Positions 7,537 through 15,274 of a DNA stretch of 15,334 bases are shown here, piece by piece. Location: positions 1 to 15,334 of the forward strand of contig JAWXBU010000208.1 of assembly GCA_034440255.1 (NCBI GenBank), written 5' to 3'. This DNA comes from JAEUIA01 sp034440255 (GTDB lineage Bacteria; Planctomycetota; UBA1135; GCA-002686595). Each line of letters begins with the position of its first letter. The first letter of the stretch is position 1. The notes under the pieces were generated by a model. The model searched no databases. It was not told the origin of the DNA and saw nothing but the letters and a program-made list of their open reading frames with translations. A program made the translations under genes and the position numbers.

Positions 7537-8585
7537 AGACCGCCCGCGAATTGATGACGATCTGTGTCGAGCGACGCGGTTCGGACTTGCACCTGAATCC
7601 GGGGCGTCAGCCGGTCGTGCGCGTGAAGGGCGAACTCGTGTCGCTCGGGGACGAACTGCTCGACGACAAGTCGGCGGAGAAGCTCGTGCGCGAACTGTGC
7701 AGCGAAAAGCACTGGGCCGAGGTCGAGAAGATCGGCACGACGGACTTCGGTCTCGCGCACGACGGCGGCAACCGCTTTCGCGTCAGCGTGATGCGCCAAA
7801 GAGGCCGTTTTTCCGCTGTTTTGCGCCTGATTCCGTCGAGTCTGCTCACGTTCGAGCAGATCGGATTGCCGGAGGGCATCAAGCCGCTCCTGCGCAAACC
7901 CCGCGGACTGATCCTCATCACCGGGCCGACCGGATCGGGCAAGACGACGACTCTGGCGACGATGATCGACTGGATCAACCAGACGATGGATCGACACATC
8001 GTCACGATCGAGGACCCGATCGAGTACTTCCACACGCACAAGAAGGGGCTCGTCACGCAGCGCGAAGTCGGCGTCGACGTGCCCGATTTCGTCGAGGCGA
8101 TGCGGCGCGTGTTGCGCCAAGACCCGGACGTCATCCTGCTCGGTGAAATGCGCGACCTGGACACGATTTCGGCCGCGATCACGGCCGCCGAGACGGGTCA
8201 CTTGGTGTTCGGCACGCTGCACACGACGGGCAGCGCGCGCACCGTCAACCGCATCATCGACGCGTTTCCCGCGAATCAGCAGGAACAGATCCGCGCGCAG
8301 TTGTCGGTGTCGCTCGTGTGCGTCATCAGCCAAGTCTTGTTGCCGAAAGCCGACAAGTCCGGGCGTGTCGCCGCGTTCGAGATCATGAGCATGACGCCCG
8401 CGGTCGCGAACCTCATCCGGAAGAACGAAACCAACAAGATCCCGAGCACGATCCAGACGTCGAAGAAGCTCGGCATGATCACGCTCGACGATTACTTGCT
8501 CGACCTCGTGAAACGCGGCGTGATCACGCGTGAAGTCGCGCTCGACGCGGCGCAAGACGACAAGGACATGGAGACGCGATTGTGA
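7533..8585 (+). CDS. pilT: PilT-family twitching/retraction ATPase
   Basis: This 350-residue cytoplasmic ATPase drives pilus depolymerisation and retraction in type IV pilus systems. It has the PilT layout: a PAS-like N-domain with GSDLHL (16-21), Walker A GPTGSGKT (131-138), Asp box TIEDPIEY (158-165), Walker B RQDPDVILLGEMRD (195-208) and the His box TGHLVFGTLHTT. PilT-specific stretches such as RIIDAFPANQQEQIRAQLS and STIQTSKKLGMITLDDYL follow. There is no zinc tetracysteine, as expected for PilT. The segment aligned with the AIRNLIRE motif reads AVANLIRK, so the usual Arg is Ala. The start is a GTG overlapping the stop of the previous gene by 4 bp, with GGAG 8 bases upstream. Its position between two assembly-type ATPases is unusual. 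The PilT call is firm; whether it retracts pili or acts like PilU cannot be decided here. Confidence 0.93.
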   Translation: MKTARELMTICVERRGSDLHLNPGRQPVVRVKGELVSLGDELLDDKSAEKLVRELCSEKHWAEVEKIGTTDFGLAHDGGNRFRVSVMRQRGRFSAVLRLIPSSLLTFEQIGLPEGIKPLLRKPRGLILITGPTGSGKTTTLATMIDWINQTMDRHIVTIEDPIEYFHTHKKGLVTQREVGVDVPDFVEAMRRVLRQDPDVILLGEMRDLDTISAAITAAETGHLVFGTLHTTGSARTVNRIIDAFPANQQEQIRAQLSVSLVCVISQVLLPKADKSGRVAAFEIMSMTPAVANLIRKNETNKIPSTIQTSKKLGMITLDDYLLDLVKRGVITREVALDAAQDDKDMETRL

Positions 8586-10270
8586 GCGAACGCGCTCCCA
8601 CGGCGAAGGAAGGTCGGCGCCTGCTCGGCCAGATCCTGAAAGCGCGCAACGTCGTGCGCGAAGGCCAGATCCAAGAAGCGCTGGCGGAGCAGCGTAAGCA
8701 CGGCGGTTTGATCGGACAGTGTCTGGTCGAACGCGGCTCGTGCACCAAGCTCGACGTCGCGCGCGCGCTGGCCGAGCAATCGGGGCTCGAGATCGTCGAT
8801 CTCGACAAGATCGTGCCCGAGAAAGCCGCTCTCGCACTCGTCGATGCGTCGGCTGCGCACACGTTCGGCGTGCTGCCGCTGCGCGTCGAAGGCAAGACGT
8901 TGATCGTCGCGATCAGCGATCCGTTGAACACGGCCGTCATCGAGGACTTGAGCTTCACGACCGGGACGCAGGTGCGTGCAGCACTCGCCGAAGAAGAGAA
9001 GTTGAAGGCAGCGGTCCTCAAGCACTACGGCGCCGAGGCCAGCTTGAAAGACGCGATCGCCGATGCTGCGCGCGCGGTCGGCGGCGGCGATGTCGCGTCG
9101 GTGGCATCGAGCACTCCCGTCGTGCGACTGCTCAATTCGATTCTGCATCGCGCGATCAAGGACCGCGCCTCGGACATCCACTTCGAGGTTTTCGAAGGCG
9201 AATTCCGCATCCGCTACCGCGTCGATGGTTCGCTGTACGAGATCGAAGCTCCGCCCGTGCACCTGGCGTTGCCGCTCGTCGCGCGTATCAAGGTGATGTC
9301 GGAGCTGGACATCACCGAGACGCGCATGCCGCAGGACGGACGCATCGAATTGTCGATCGACGGTCGCCCCGTCGACCTGCGCGTCGCGACGATCCCGGGG
9401 GTCGTCGGCGAGGGCTGTGTGATGCGCGTTCTCGATCGTTCGGCGGTCAGCCTCGATCTCGAGGGCCTGGGTCTCGCGTCCGACGACCACGCGCAGCTCA
9501 CGAAGCTCACACAACTTCCGCACGGCATCGTGCTCGTCACGGGACCGACGGGTTCCGGCAAGACGACGACGCTCTACGCCATGTTGCAGGAAGCGAATCA
9601 GCCCGACATCAAGATCATCACGGCCGAGGACCCCGTCGAGTACGACATCGAGGGCATCGTGCAAGTGCCCGTGAACGAGGAGATCGGCGTCACGTACGCC
9701 CGGGTGTTGCGCACCGTGTTGCGCCAGGATCCCGACAAAATCCTGATCGGCGAAATCCGCGATGCCGAAACGGCGGCGGTGGCCGTCGAAGCGAGCCTCA
9801 CGGGCCACACGGTTTTCTCGACGTTGCACACGAACGACGCACCGAGCACCATCACGCGCTTGATCGACATGGGCATCGAACCCTTCATGATCACGGCGAC
9901 GCTCGAAGCCGTCGTCGCTCAACGCCTGTTGCGCACGGTGTGCGCCGATTGCCGCACGACGTACGCGCCCGACGAAGACATTTTGATGGAGCTCGGCTCC
10001 GATTCCGAGAGCTTGCGCGGCGCGACTTTCCACTACGGCAAAGGTTGCGAGCGTTGTCACCACACCGGCTACCGCGGACGCACGGGAGTGTTCGAAATCA
10101 TGACGATCGACGACTCGATTCGAGAAGCGATCTTGAAGCGCGCTTCGACTGCCGAAATTCGCTCCACTGCGATTCGCGGCGGCATGCGCACGTTACGCGC
10201 GAGCGGGCTCGCCGCACTCGCTTCGGGTAAGACCACGGTCGAGGAAGTGCTGCGCGAAACGCAGCGTTAG
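8582..10270 (+). CDS. pilB: PilB/GspE-family assembly ATPase, copy 2
   Basis: This is a second assembly-type ATPase of 562 residues, clearly related to the copy at 5869 but not a recent duplicate. Residues 14-150 hold the T2SSE-N/MshEN-like region, with LGQIL (15-19) and IGQCL (44-48) starting its two motifs. All ATPase motifs are canonical: SDIHFE (197-202), Walker A GPTGSGKT (321-328, Lys327), Asp box TAEDPVEY, Walker B RQDPDKILIGEIRD (381-394) and the His box TGHTVFSTLH. A zinc site uses Cys454, Cys457, Cys489 and Cys492. The GTG start overlaps the pilT stop by 4 bp and is preceded by GGAG at 8 bases, so translation is probably coupled. Because its Walker B region is canonical, this copy is the safer candidate for the main assembly motor. 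The two copies might serve different pili or a mixed hexamer. gspE is an alternative name. Confidence 0.93.
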   Translation: MSERAPTAKEGRRLLGQILKARNVVREGQIQEALAEQRKHGGLIGQCLVERGSCTKLDVARALAEQSGLEIVDLDKIVPEKAALALVDASAAHTFGVLPLRVEGKTLIVAISDPLNTAVIEDLSFTTGTQVRAALAEEEKLKAAVLKHYGAEASLKDAIADAARAVGGGDVASVASSTPVVRLLNSILHRAIKDRASDIHFEVFEGEFRIRYRVDGSLYEIEAPPVHLALPLVARIKVMSELDITETRMPQDGRIELSIDGRPVDLRVATIPGVVGEGCVMRVLDRSAVSLDLEGLGLASDDHAQLTKLTQLPHGIVLVTGPTGSGKTTTLYAMLQEANQPDIKIITAEDPVEYDIEGIVQVPVNEEIGVTYARVLRTVLRQDPDKILIGEIRDAETAAVAVEASLTGHTVFSTLHTNDAPSTITRLIDMGIEPFMITATLEAVVAQRLLRTVCADCRTTYAPDEDILMELGSDSESLRGATFHYGKGCERCHHTGYRGRTGVFEIMTIDDSIREAILKRASTAEIRSTAIRGGMRTLRASGLAALASGKTTVEEVLRETQR

Positions 10271-10274
10271 TCCG

Positions 10275-11429
10275 ATGGCGAAGAAGATCCAAAGAGCCGC
10301 TCCTCGTCCCGCCGGCGCTCCCGCGTCCAGTGCCTCGAGCAGCGCGCAACAACACAGCGGCGGTGCTCCGAGGAAACGCCGCGGTCGCGTCGGGGTCACG
10401 ACGATCACCGACTTCACGATCCAGCTCGCTACGCTGACCGAAGCCGGCATCCCGATCGTGAAATCGCTCACAATCCTCGAGGGTCAGACGCGCCCAGGTC
10501 CGTTCAAGGAAGTGTTGAAGGACTTGGTCGAGGACGTTTCGGCCGGAACGCCGTTGTCGGAATCGATGGCGAAGCATCCGCGCGTCTTCGATCGTCTGTA
10601 CGCGAGCATGGTCAAGGCCGGCGAAGCGGGCGGCGTGCTCGATCGCGTGCTCAATCGCCTCGCGCTGATCCTCGAAAAAGCAGCTTCGATCCGCTCGAAA
10701 GTCGTCGGCGCGCTGATCTATCCGGCCGTGATCGTATTCGTCGCGGTTTGCGTCGTGTCGGCGGTGATCGTGTTCATCATCCCGAAGTTCGAGGAGATCT
10801 TCCGCTCGTTCAAAATCGAACTGCCGGGGATGACGCAGATCCTCCTGAACGTCTCGCGCTTCACCGTCGACTATTGGTGGATCGTCTTCGGCATCCCGAT
10901 CGGGTTGTTCGTCCTGCACATCTTCTTGATGAAGCGCAGCTACCCGTACCGCTTCCGCGTGCACGGCTCGATGCTGAAGATTCCAGTGTTGGGCGGCGTG
11001 ATCTCGAAAGCACACATCGCGTCGTTCGCGTCCACTTTCGGCACGCTGATCCAAGCTGGTGTGCCGCACTTGGACGCGCTCGGCATCGTGCGCGACGCGA
11101 CGCGCAACGAAGTCTTGGCGAAGGCGATCGACGACATCCGGAAGACGGTGCGCGAGGGCGAAGGCATCGCGCGACCGATGGGGGAGACGCGGCTCTTCGA
11201 CGACCTCGTCGTGAACATGGTCGACGTCGGCGAAGCGACCGGCGAGCTCGACAGGATGCTCTTGAAGGTTGCGGACGCCTACGAGATCCAAGTCGATCGG
11301 CGCATCAACGCGATGTTCAAGCTCGTCGAGCCGGCGCTCTTGATCTTCGTCGCCATCTTCGTGGGCTTCATCGTCGTGGCGCTGTTCCTCCCGCTGCTCG
11401 AGATCATGAACCAGGTGGGCAGCGCCTGA
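10275..11429 (+). CDS. pilC: PilC/GspF-family inner-membrane platform protein
   Basis: This 384-residue inner-membrane protein forms the platform on which the ATPases act to add or remove pilin subunits. Two homologous T2SSF domains are visible, at about 47-170 and 246-372, each with the pattern of a helical cytoplasmic bundle followed by a membrane segment. Family motifs include TLTEAGIPIVKSL, GEAGGVLDRVL, TLIQAGVPHLDAL and GEATGELDRML. Membrane segments lie near 146-170, 200-219 and 352-374, the usual three. The first 40 residues are Ala/Ser/Gln-rich and basic, without the folded N-terminal stretch seen in many relatives, so the protein is slightly short. The ATG lies 4 bases after the preceding stop and has no obvious ribosome binding site, suggesting translational re-initiation. 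Only one platform gene is present for three ATPases, which implies that they share it. Confidence 0.93.
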   Translation: MAKKIQRAAPRPAGAPASSASSSAQQHSGGAPRKRRGRVGVTTITDFTIQLATLTEAGIPIVKSLTILEGQTRPGPFKEVLKDLVEDVSAGTPLSESMAKHPRVFDRLYASMVKAGEAGGVLDRVLNRLALILEKAASIRSKVVGALIYPAVIVFVAVCVVSAVIVFIIPKFEEIFRSFKIELPGMTQILLNVSRFTVDYWWIVFGIPIGLFVLHIFLMKRSYPYRFRVHGSMLKIPVLGGVISKAHIASFASTFGTLIQAGVPHLDALGIVRDATRNEVLAKAIDDIRKTVREGEGIARPMGETRLFDDLVVNMVDVGEATGELDRMLLKVADAYEIQVDRRINAMFKLVEPALLIFVAIFVGFIVVALFLPLLEIMNQVGSA

Positions 11430-11442
11430 GACGGGCGCGGCC

Positions 11443-12972
11443 ATGAACCTCTCGCTGCGCTGGCGCATCCTCGCTCTGATCGCGGTGATCAACTTGATCA
11501 CGTTCGGGGTCGGGTTCGTCGTGCTGGTAGGTGAGCTGGAGCGCGATCGAGCGCGAATCTCGGATCAATTGAACACTGTCATCGCCAGCCTCGTGGTGCC
11601 GATGATCGACTCGGAAGGCGGCATCACCGTCACGCCCATTTTGCGTTCCACGGCGTGGAGATCGTTCGAGGATGTCACACTCGTGCGCGCACGCTTCGAC
11701 GTGGATGCTCGCGGCGAACTCCATCCGCGTGGCGCGTATCTGAATCCGCTCGGCCGTTATCGCCGCACGGGAGCGTTCGACGAGCAGGCGGTGTTGAAGG
11801 CCATTCAGCGCGCCATCGAAACGCGCACATCGGTACCGAGCAGTTCGGGGTTTGCGATTCCCATCGTGGATCAGCGGGGCGGTGTCTGGGGCGGGTGCTG
11901 GTTCAAGCCGCCCGGAGGACAAGGAATCGTCGCCGCCTTCGGCAGGTTGCTGCCGTGGTTCCTCGTTTCCACGCTGCTGCTCACGCTGGGCACGTTCGTC
12001 ACGCTGCGCCGACTCGTCCTCGATCCGGTCAACCGATTGGCGGAAGGCGCGCAGCGGATGGAGCGGGGTGACCTGGGCGCGCGCATCGCGCCGACGGACC
12101 GACGCGACGAACTCTCGCGCTTGATCACGAGCTTCAACGCGATGGCCGAAAAAGTCGAGGGCTACAACAAGGAGTTGGCGCGCGACGTCGAGATCGCGAC
12201 CGAGAAAGTTCGTCGCGCCGAAGCAGCCGCGATGACGCAGCGCCGACTTGCAGCGACCGGAGAGCTCGCTGCTGGAATCGCACACGAGATCAACAATCCG
12301 CTCGCGGGCCTGTTGAACGCCGTCGAGACTTTGCAAAAGGGCACCTTGCCGCCCGAGAAGCGCGATCAGTATCACGCGCTGTTGCGCAGCGGACTCGAGC
12401 GCATCCAGAACACCGTCGGCAAGTTGTTGCGTTTCACGCCGCGCAATTCGAAACCGGTGCCGCTCGCGCTCGTCGACCCGGTCGTCGATGCGATCGCGTT
12501 GGTGGCGTACCGCGCGCAGAAGTTGAAGGTCGTGATCCGGCTCGCCCGAGGCTCGCCCGAGGACGACGCGGTGATCCAAAAACTGCGCGCTTTGCCGCCG
12601 GTGCTCGGCCAAGCCAACGAGCTCGGGCAAGCCGCGCTCAACGTGCTCGTCAACGCTCTGGACGCACTAGAGGAGAACGGGCGCGGCGGTCGCGTCGACA
12701 TCGACATCGTGTCGCACGAGCACGACGTCGTGCTGTCGATCGAAGACGACGGCGGTGGCGTGGACCCGGCTGAACTCGCGCGCGTCGCCGACCTCTTCTA
12801 CACGACGAAGGATGTTGGCAAAGGCACCGGCTTGGGTCTTTCGATCGTGCATGGCGTCGTCGCGAACCACGGCGGTTCCGTGCAACTCGCCAGCGAGAAA
12901 GGCCGCTTTTTCCGCGTCGAAATCCGCCTGCCGGCGTGGAGTCCGACGGCGGACCAGAGCGGGCGCGCGTGA
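11443..12972 (+). CDS. Membrane sensor histidine kinase with HAMP domain (NtrB/PilS-like)
   Basis: The 509-residue kinase has a membrane segment at about 9-31, a periplasmic sensor of about 135 residues with no recognised fold, and a second membrane segment at about 169-188. A HAMP linker (190-240) and a short coiled coil come next. The HisKA domain has the H-box AAGIAHEINNPLAG with phosphoacceptor His281. The ATP-binding domain has an N-box (ALNVLVNALDAL, 398-409), G1 (DDGGGV, 435-440) and F/G2 (LFYTTKDVGKGTGLGLSIV, 451-469). The HEINNP H-box type usually pairs with NtrC-type regulators that act with sigma-54, as in PilS/PilR. No response regulator is in this window. The ATG follows the pilC stop by 13 bases, so it is probably transcribed with the pilus-motor genes; control of that machine is a reasonable inference. 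The stop overlaps the next gene by 4 bp. Confidence 0.93.
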   Translation: MNLSLRWRILALIAVINLITFGVGFVVLVGELERDRARISDQLNTVIASLVVPMIDSEGGITVTPILRSTAWRSFEDVTLVRARFDVDARGELHPRGAYLNPLGRYRRTGAFDEQAVLKAIQRAIETRTSVPSSSGFAIPIVDQRGGVWGGCWFKPPGGQGIVAAFGRLLPWFLVSTLLLTLGTFVTLRRLVLDPVNRLAEGAQRMERGDLGARIAPTDRRDELSRLITSFNAMAEKVEGYNKELARDVEIATEKVRRAEAAAMTQRRLAATGELAAGIAHEINNPLAGLLNAVETLQKGTLPPEKRDQYHALLRSGLERIQNTVGKLLRFTPRNSKPVPLALVDPVVDAIALVAYRAQKLKVVIRLARGSPEDDAVIQKLRALPPVLGQANELGQAALNVLVNALDALEENGRGGRVDIDIVSHEHDVVLSIEDDGGGVDPAELARVADLFYTTKDVGKGTGLGLSIVHGVVANHGGSVQLASEKGRFFRVEIRLPAWSPTADQSGRA

Positions 12973-14210
12973 GCGGCAGCGAGACCCTCGCCTGGATCGT
13001 CTTGCCGGCCTTGGCCGCGACCTCGGCATTCCTGTCGGCCGCCGAAGCCGCGCTCTTCTCGCTCGACGAGCGCGGTCGTCAATCTTCGGGGACGGCCGCA
13101 CGCCGACTCTTGGACGATCCGCAGGGACTACTCGTCACGCTGCTGCTCGCAAACCTCATCTCGAACCTGCTGTTCTTCGCTTTCGCAGCAGGCCTGAGCT
13201 CGGAGGACAGCGCGTATGGTGAACTCGCGTCGGGTTTGATCGCCGTCGTTTTGTTGGTGCTCTTCGGCGAAATCCTGCCGAAGACGCTGGCCTTGCGCGC
13301 GGGTCCGCAGTTCGCGCGCATCGCCGCAGTGCCGCTCACGCCGCTCGTGGCCCTCGTTCGTCCGGTGCGACGGCTCGTGCAATTGTTGCTCGAGGTCGTG
13401 ATGCGTGCGCTCGGCGAGCTCGCACGTCCTGAATCCGGTATCAGCGCAGACGCGCTCTACGAAGTGCTGGAACACAGCGCCAAGGGCGGCTTGATCGAGA
13501 CGAGCGAGGCCGACCTGTTGTCGGAAGTCGTCGAGCTCGAGGGCATTCGCGTGCGCGAGATCACGACACCGCGCGTGGACATGCTCGTGCTCGATCTCGA
13601 AGACGCCGACGAGGAACACCGCTGGTTCGTGATCGCACGCGCGCTCGCGAAGCGCGTCACCTGGTTGCCGGTCGTGCGCGGCGGCCCCGACATCGTCGTC
13701 GGTCAAGTGCGCATGCGCGACTTGTTGGCGCAGCCCGAAGCGGAAGTCGTCGCGCTCGTACAGCCGGTGCTCTTCATCCCCGAAGTGGCGAGTGTTTTCG
13801 ACCTCTTGCACCACTTGCGCGCGAACAAGGGCACGGAAGCGATCGTCGTCGACGAGTACGGCGGCACGACGGGCTTCGTCACGATCGAGCACGTTTTCGA
13901 AGAGATCGTCGGCGACTTGCGCGTCGAGGGCGAGCGCGCGGATGTGCCGGTCGTGAAACTCCCTGACGGAATGTTCCGCGTTTCGGGCGGGCTCTCGATC
14001 CGCGATTGGAACGAACTCTTCGGTCGCGAAGTCGTGCCCGAGGGCTTCGAAACCGTCGGCGGATTGGTCGCAGCACTGCTCGGCCGCATCCCGAAAGCGG
14101 GCGACGTCGTGCGCCTCTCGGGGCTGGTGCTGCGCGTGCGCGACGTGCGCGGTCGGCGTGTCACGAGCGTAGACATGTCGATTCGCATCGGCGAAGAGGT
14201 GACGACGTGA
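12969..14210 (+). CDS. CNNM/CorC-HlyC family membrane protein (DUF21 + CBS pair + CorC_HlyC domain)
   Basis: This 413-residue protein belongs to the CNNM/CorB family, whose members export or sense Mg2+ and related divalent cations at the inner membrane. The DUF21 membrane domain occupies about residues 5-150, with SAAEAALFSL near the first helix and the conserved GEILPKTLALR (100-110). The CBS pair at about 190-315 includes ITTPRVDM and the family signature VDEYGGTTGFVTIEHVFEEIVGDL (294-317), which normally lines the ATP-Mg site. A CorC_HlyC domain at about 325-408 ends the protein. The GTG start at 12969 overlaps the kinase stop in a GTGA; the frame is open 11 codons further upstream, but this start gives the normal length. 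Names such as hemolysin C are historical and do not show toxin activity. A functional link to the pilus genes is not evident from the sequence. Confidence 0.92.
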   Translation: MSGSETLAWIVLPALAATSAFLSAAEAALFSLDERGRQSSGTAARRLLDDPQGLLVTLLLANLISNLLFFAFAAGLSSEDSAYGELASGLIAVVLLVLFGEILPKTLALRAGPQFARIAAVPLTPLVALVRPVRRLVQLLLEVVMRALGELARPESGISADALYEVLEHSAKGGLIETSEADLLSEVVELEGIRVREITTPRVDMLVLDLEDADEEHRWFVIARALAKRVTWLPVVRGGPDIVVGQVRMRDLLAQPEAEVVALVQPVLFIPEVASVFDLLHHLRANKGTEAIVVDEYGGTTGFVTIEHVFEEIVGDLRVEGERADVPVVKLPDGMFRVSGGLSIRDWNELFGREVVPEGFETVGGLVAALLGRIPKAGDVVRLSGLVLRVRDVRGRRVTSVDMSIRIGEEVTT

Positions 14211-15181
14211 ATCTCTGGCTGGACGTCGCGATCCTCTTCGTGTGCCTCGTCTTGAATGGCCTCTTTTCCGGGGCCGAGACCGCTTTCTATCGCGCTTCGA
14301 AAGTGCGCGTGGACATCGAAGCGCGCGCCGGTTCGAAGACGGCGCGGCTCGTGCGCTTCCTGCTGCGGCGCGAGACGGCGCTCGTGATCGTCTTCGTGCT
14401 GGGCTTGAACCTCACCCTCGAGTTCATGACGCGCGTCGTCGAGGAAGTTCTGCTCGCAGCAGGGGCCGAGGCCGACGGAATCGAGCTGTGGATGACGCTC
14501 TTGCTCACGCCCGTCGTGTTCTTCTTCGGCGACTTGCTGCCGAAGGAGATGGCGCGCCGCAGGCCGCATGCGTACTTGCGCATCGCTGCGCCGGTCGTCG
14601 TGGTCGCGCGCTTTCTCTTCTGGCCGATCGAGCGTGCGCTCTACCTCGTGACGACGATCGTCACGCGCCTCTTCGGACTTCCCGAGCGCTTGTTCCAAGC
14701 CGGACAAGGTCGCGACGCGGTGCTCGACTTCATGCGCGAAGGTCACAAGAGCGGCGCCATCCCGCACGGCGCCGAGCAGATGGCGCGCAACGTGTTGAAC
14801 CTGCGCACCATTCCGCTCGAGCGCTGCATGGTCCCGTGGAAAGACGTGACGCGCCTCGACGCCCGCGATCCGGATCCGGATTTGTACGCAGCGGTTTCGC
14901 GCTCGCACCACACGCGCCTCGTCGTCGTGGGCGCTGACGGAGCGGTCGCCGGGTACGTGCATCAGCTCGACGTCTTGGGGACCGGTCCGGGCGAGCCGGT
15001 GCTCGCCAACCTGCGCGAGGTGCGCGCGTTGAGTCCGGGCACCGCGGTGGATCGCGCGCTCTCCAGATTGCGCGCGAGTGGGCAGCGGCTGGCGATCGTG
15101 GGGGACCCGCAGAACCCGGTCGGAATCGTCACCTTGAAGGATCTCTTGGAGGAGATTTCGGGCGATCTGGCGGGCTGGTAG
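14207..15181 (+). CDS. Second CNNM-family membrane protein (DUF21 + CBS), without CorC_HlyC domain
   Basis: This 324-residue paralogue of the preceding gene has the same first two modules. The DUF21 membrane domain (about 1-155) carries GLFSGAETAFYRAS (18-31) and FFGDLLPKEMARRRP (106-120). The CBS pair (about 195-320) has IPLERCMVP and ends in VGIVTLKDLLEEISGDL. The protein stops right after this signature, so the CorC_HlyC domain of the first protein is absent. The frame has no break and a normal stop, so this is a natural short form and not a truncation. GTG 14207 overlaps the previous stop in a GTGA, with GAGG 7 bases upstream. CNNM proteins are dimers, so the two may form a heterodimer with a single C-terminal domain; that is inference. 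Confidence 0.9.
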   Translation: MNLWLDVAILFVCLVLNGLFSGAETAFYRASKVRVDIEARAGSKTARLVRFLLRRETALVIVFVLGLNLTLEFMTRVVEEVLLAAGAEADGIELWMTLLLTPVVFFFGDLLPKEMARRRPHAYLRIAAPVVVVARFLFWPIERALYLVTTIVTRLFGLPERLFQAGQGRDAVLDFMREGHKSGAIPHGAEQMARNVLNLRTIPLERCMVPWKDVTRLDARDPDPDLYAAVSRSHHTRLVVVGADGAVAGYVHQLDVLGTGPGEPVLANLREVRALSPGTAVDRALSRLRASGQRLAIVGDPQNPVGIVTLKDLLEEISGDLAGW

Positions 15182-15186
15182 CCACG

Positions 15187-15259
15187 GCGAATTCGCCGCG
15201 GCCAGCCGCCGTGGCGAATTCGCCGCGGCCAGCCGCCGTGGCGAATTCGCCGCGGCCAG
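15187..15259. repeat. 27-bp perfect direct repeat, 2.7 copies, palindromic
   Basis: Two identical 27-bp units (15187-15213 and 15214-15240) and the first 19 bases of a third (15241-15259) begin 6 bases after the stop of the last operon gene. Each unit is built from two abutting palindromes, GGCGAATTCGCC and GCGGC-CA-GCCGC, the second a 5-bp stem with a 2-base loop. The copies are identical, unlike the worn 21-bp repeat at 5310-5660, so amplification is recent. It may form hairpins acting as a terminator or mRNA 3' stabiliser, or be a REP-like or other dispersed repeat. The unit length is a multiple of three and lacks stops in several frames, so small spurious ORFs cross it. Confidence 0.85.
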
Positions 15260-15274
15260 TAAGCAGAGGATTCC

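Noticed and set aside
12936..12968. Earlier start for the first CNNM gene
   Set aside because: It would extend into the end of the kinase gene and add 11 polar residues before the membrane domain; GTG 12969 matches the overlap style of the operon.
15187..15259. CRISPR or attachment site
   Set aside because: The 27-bp copies abut with no spacers, and there is no integrase or tRNA gene nearby.
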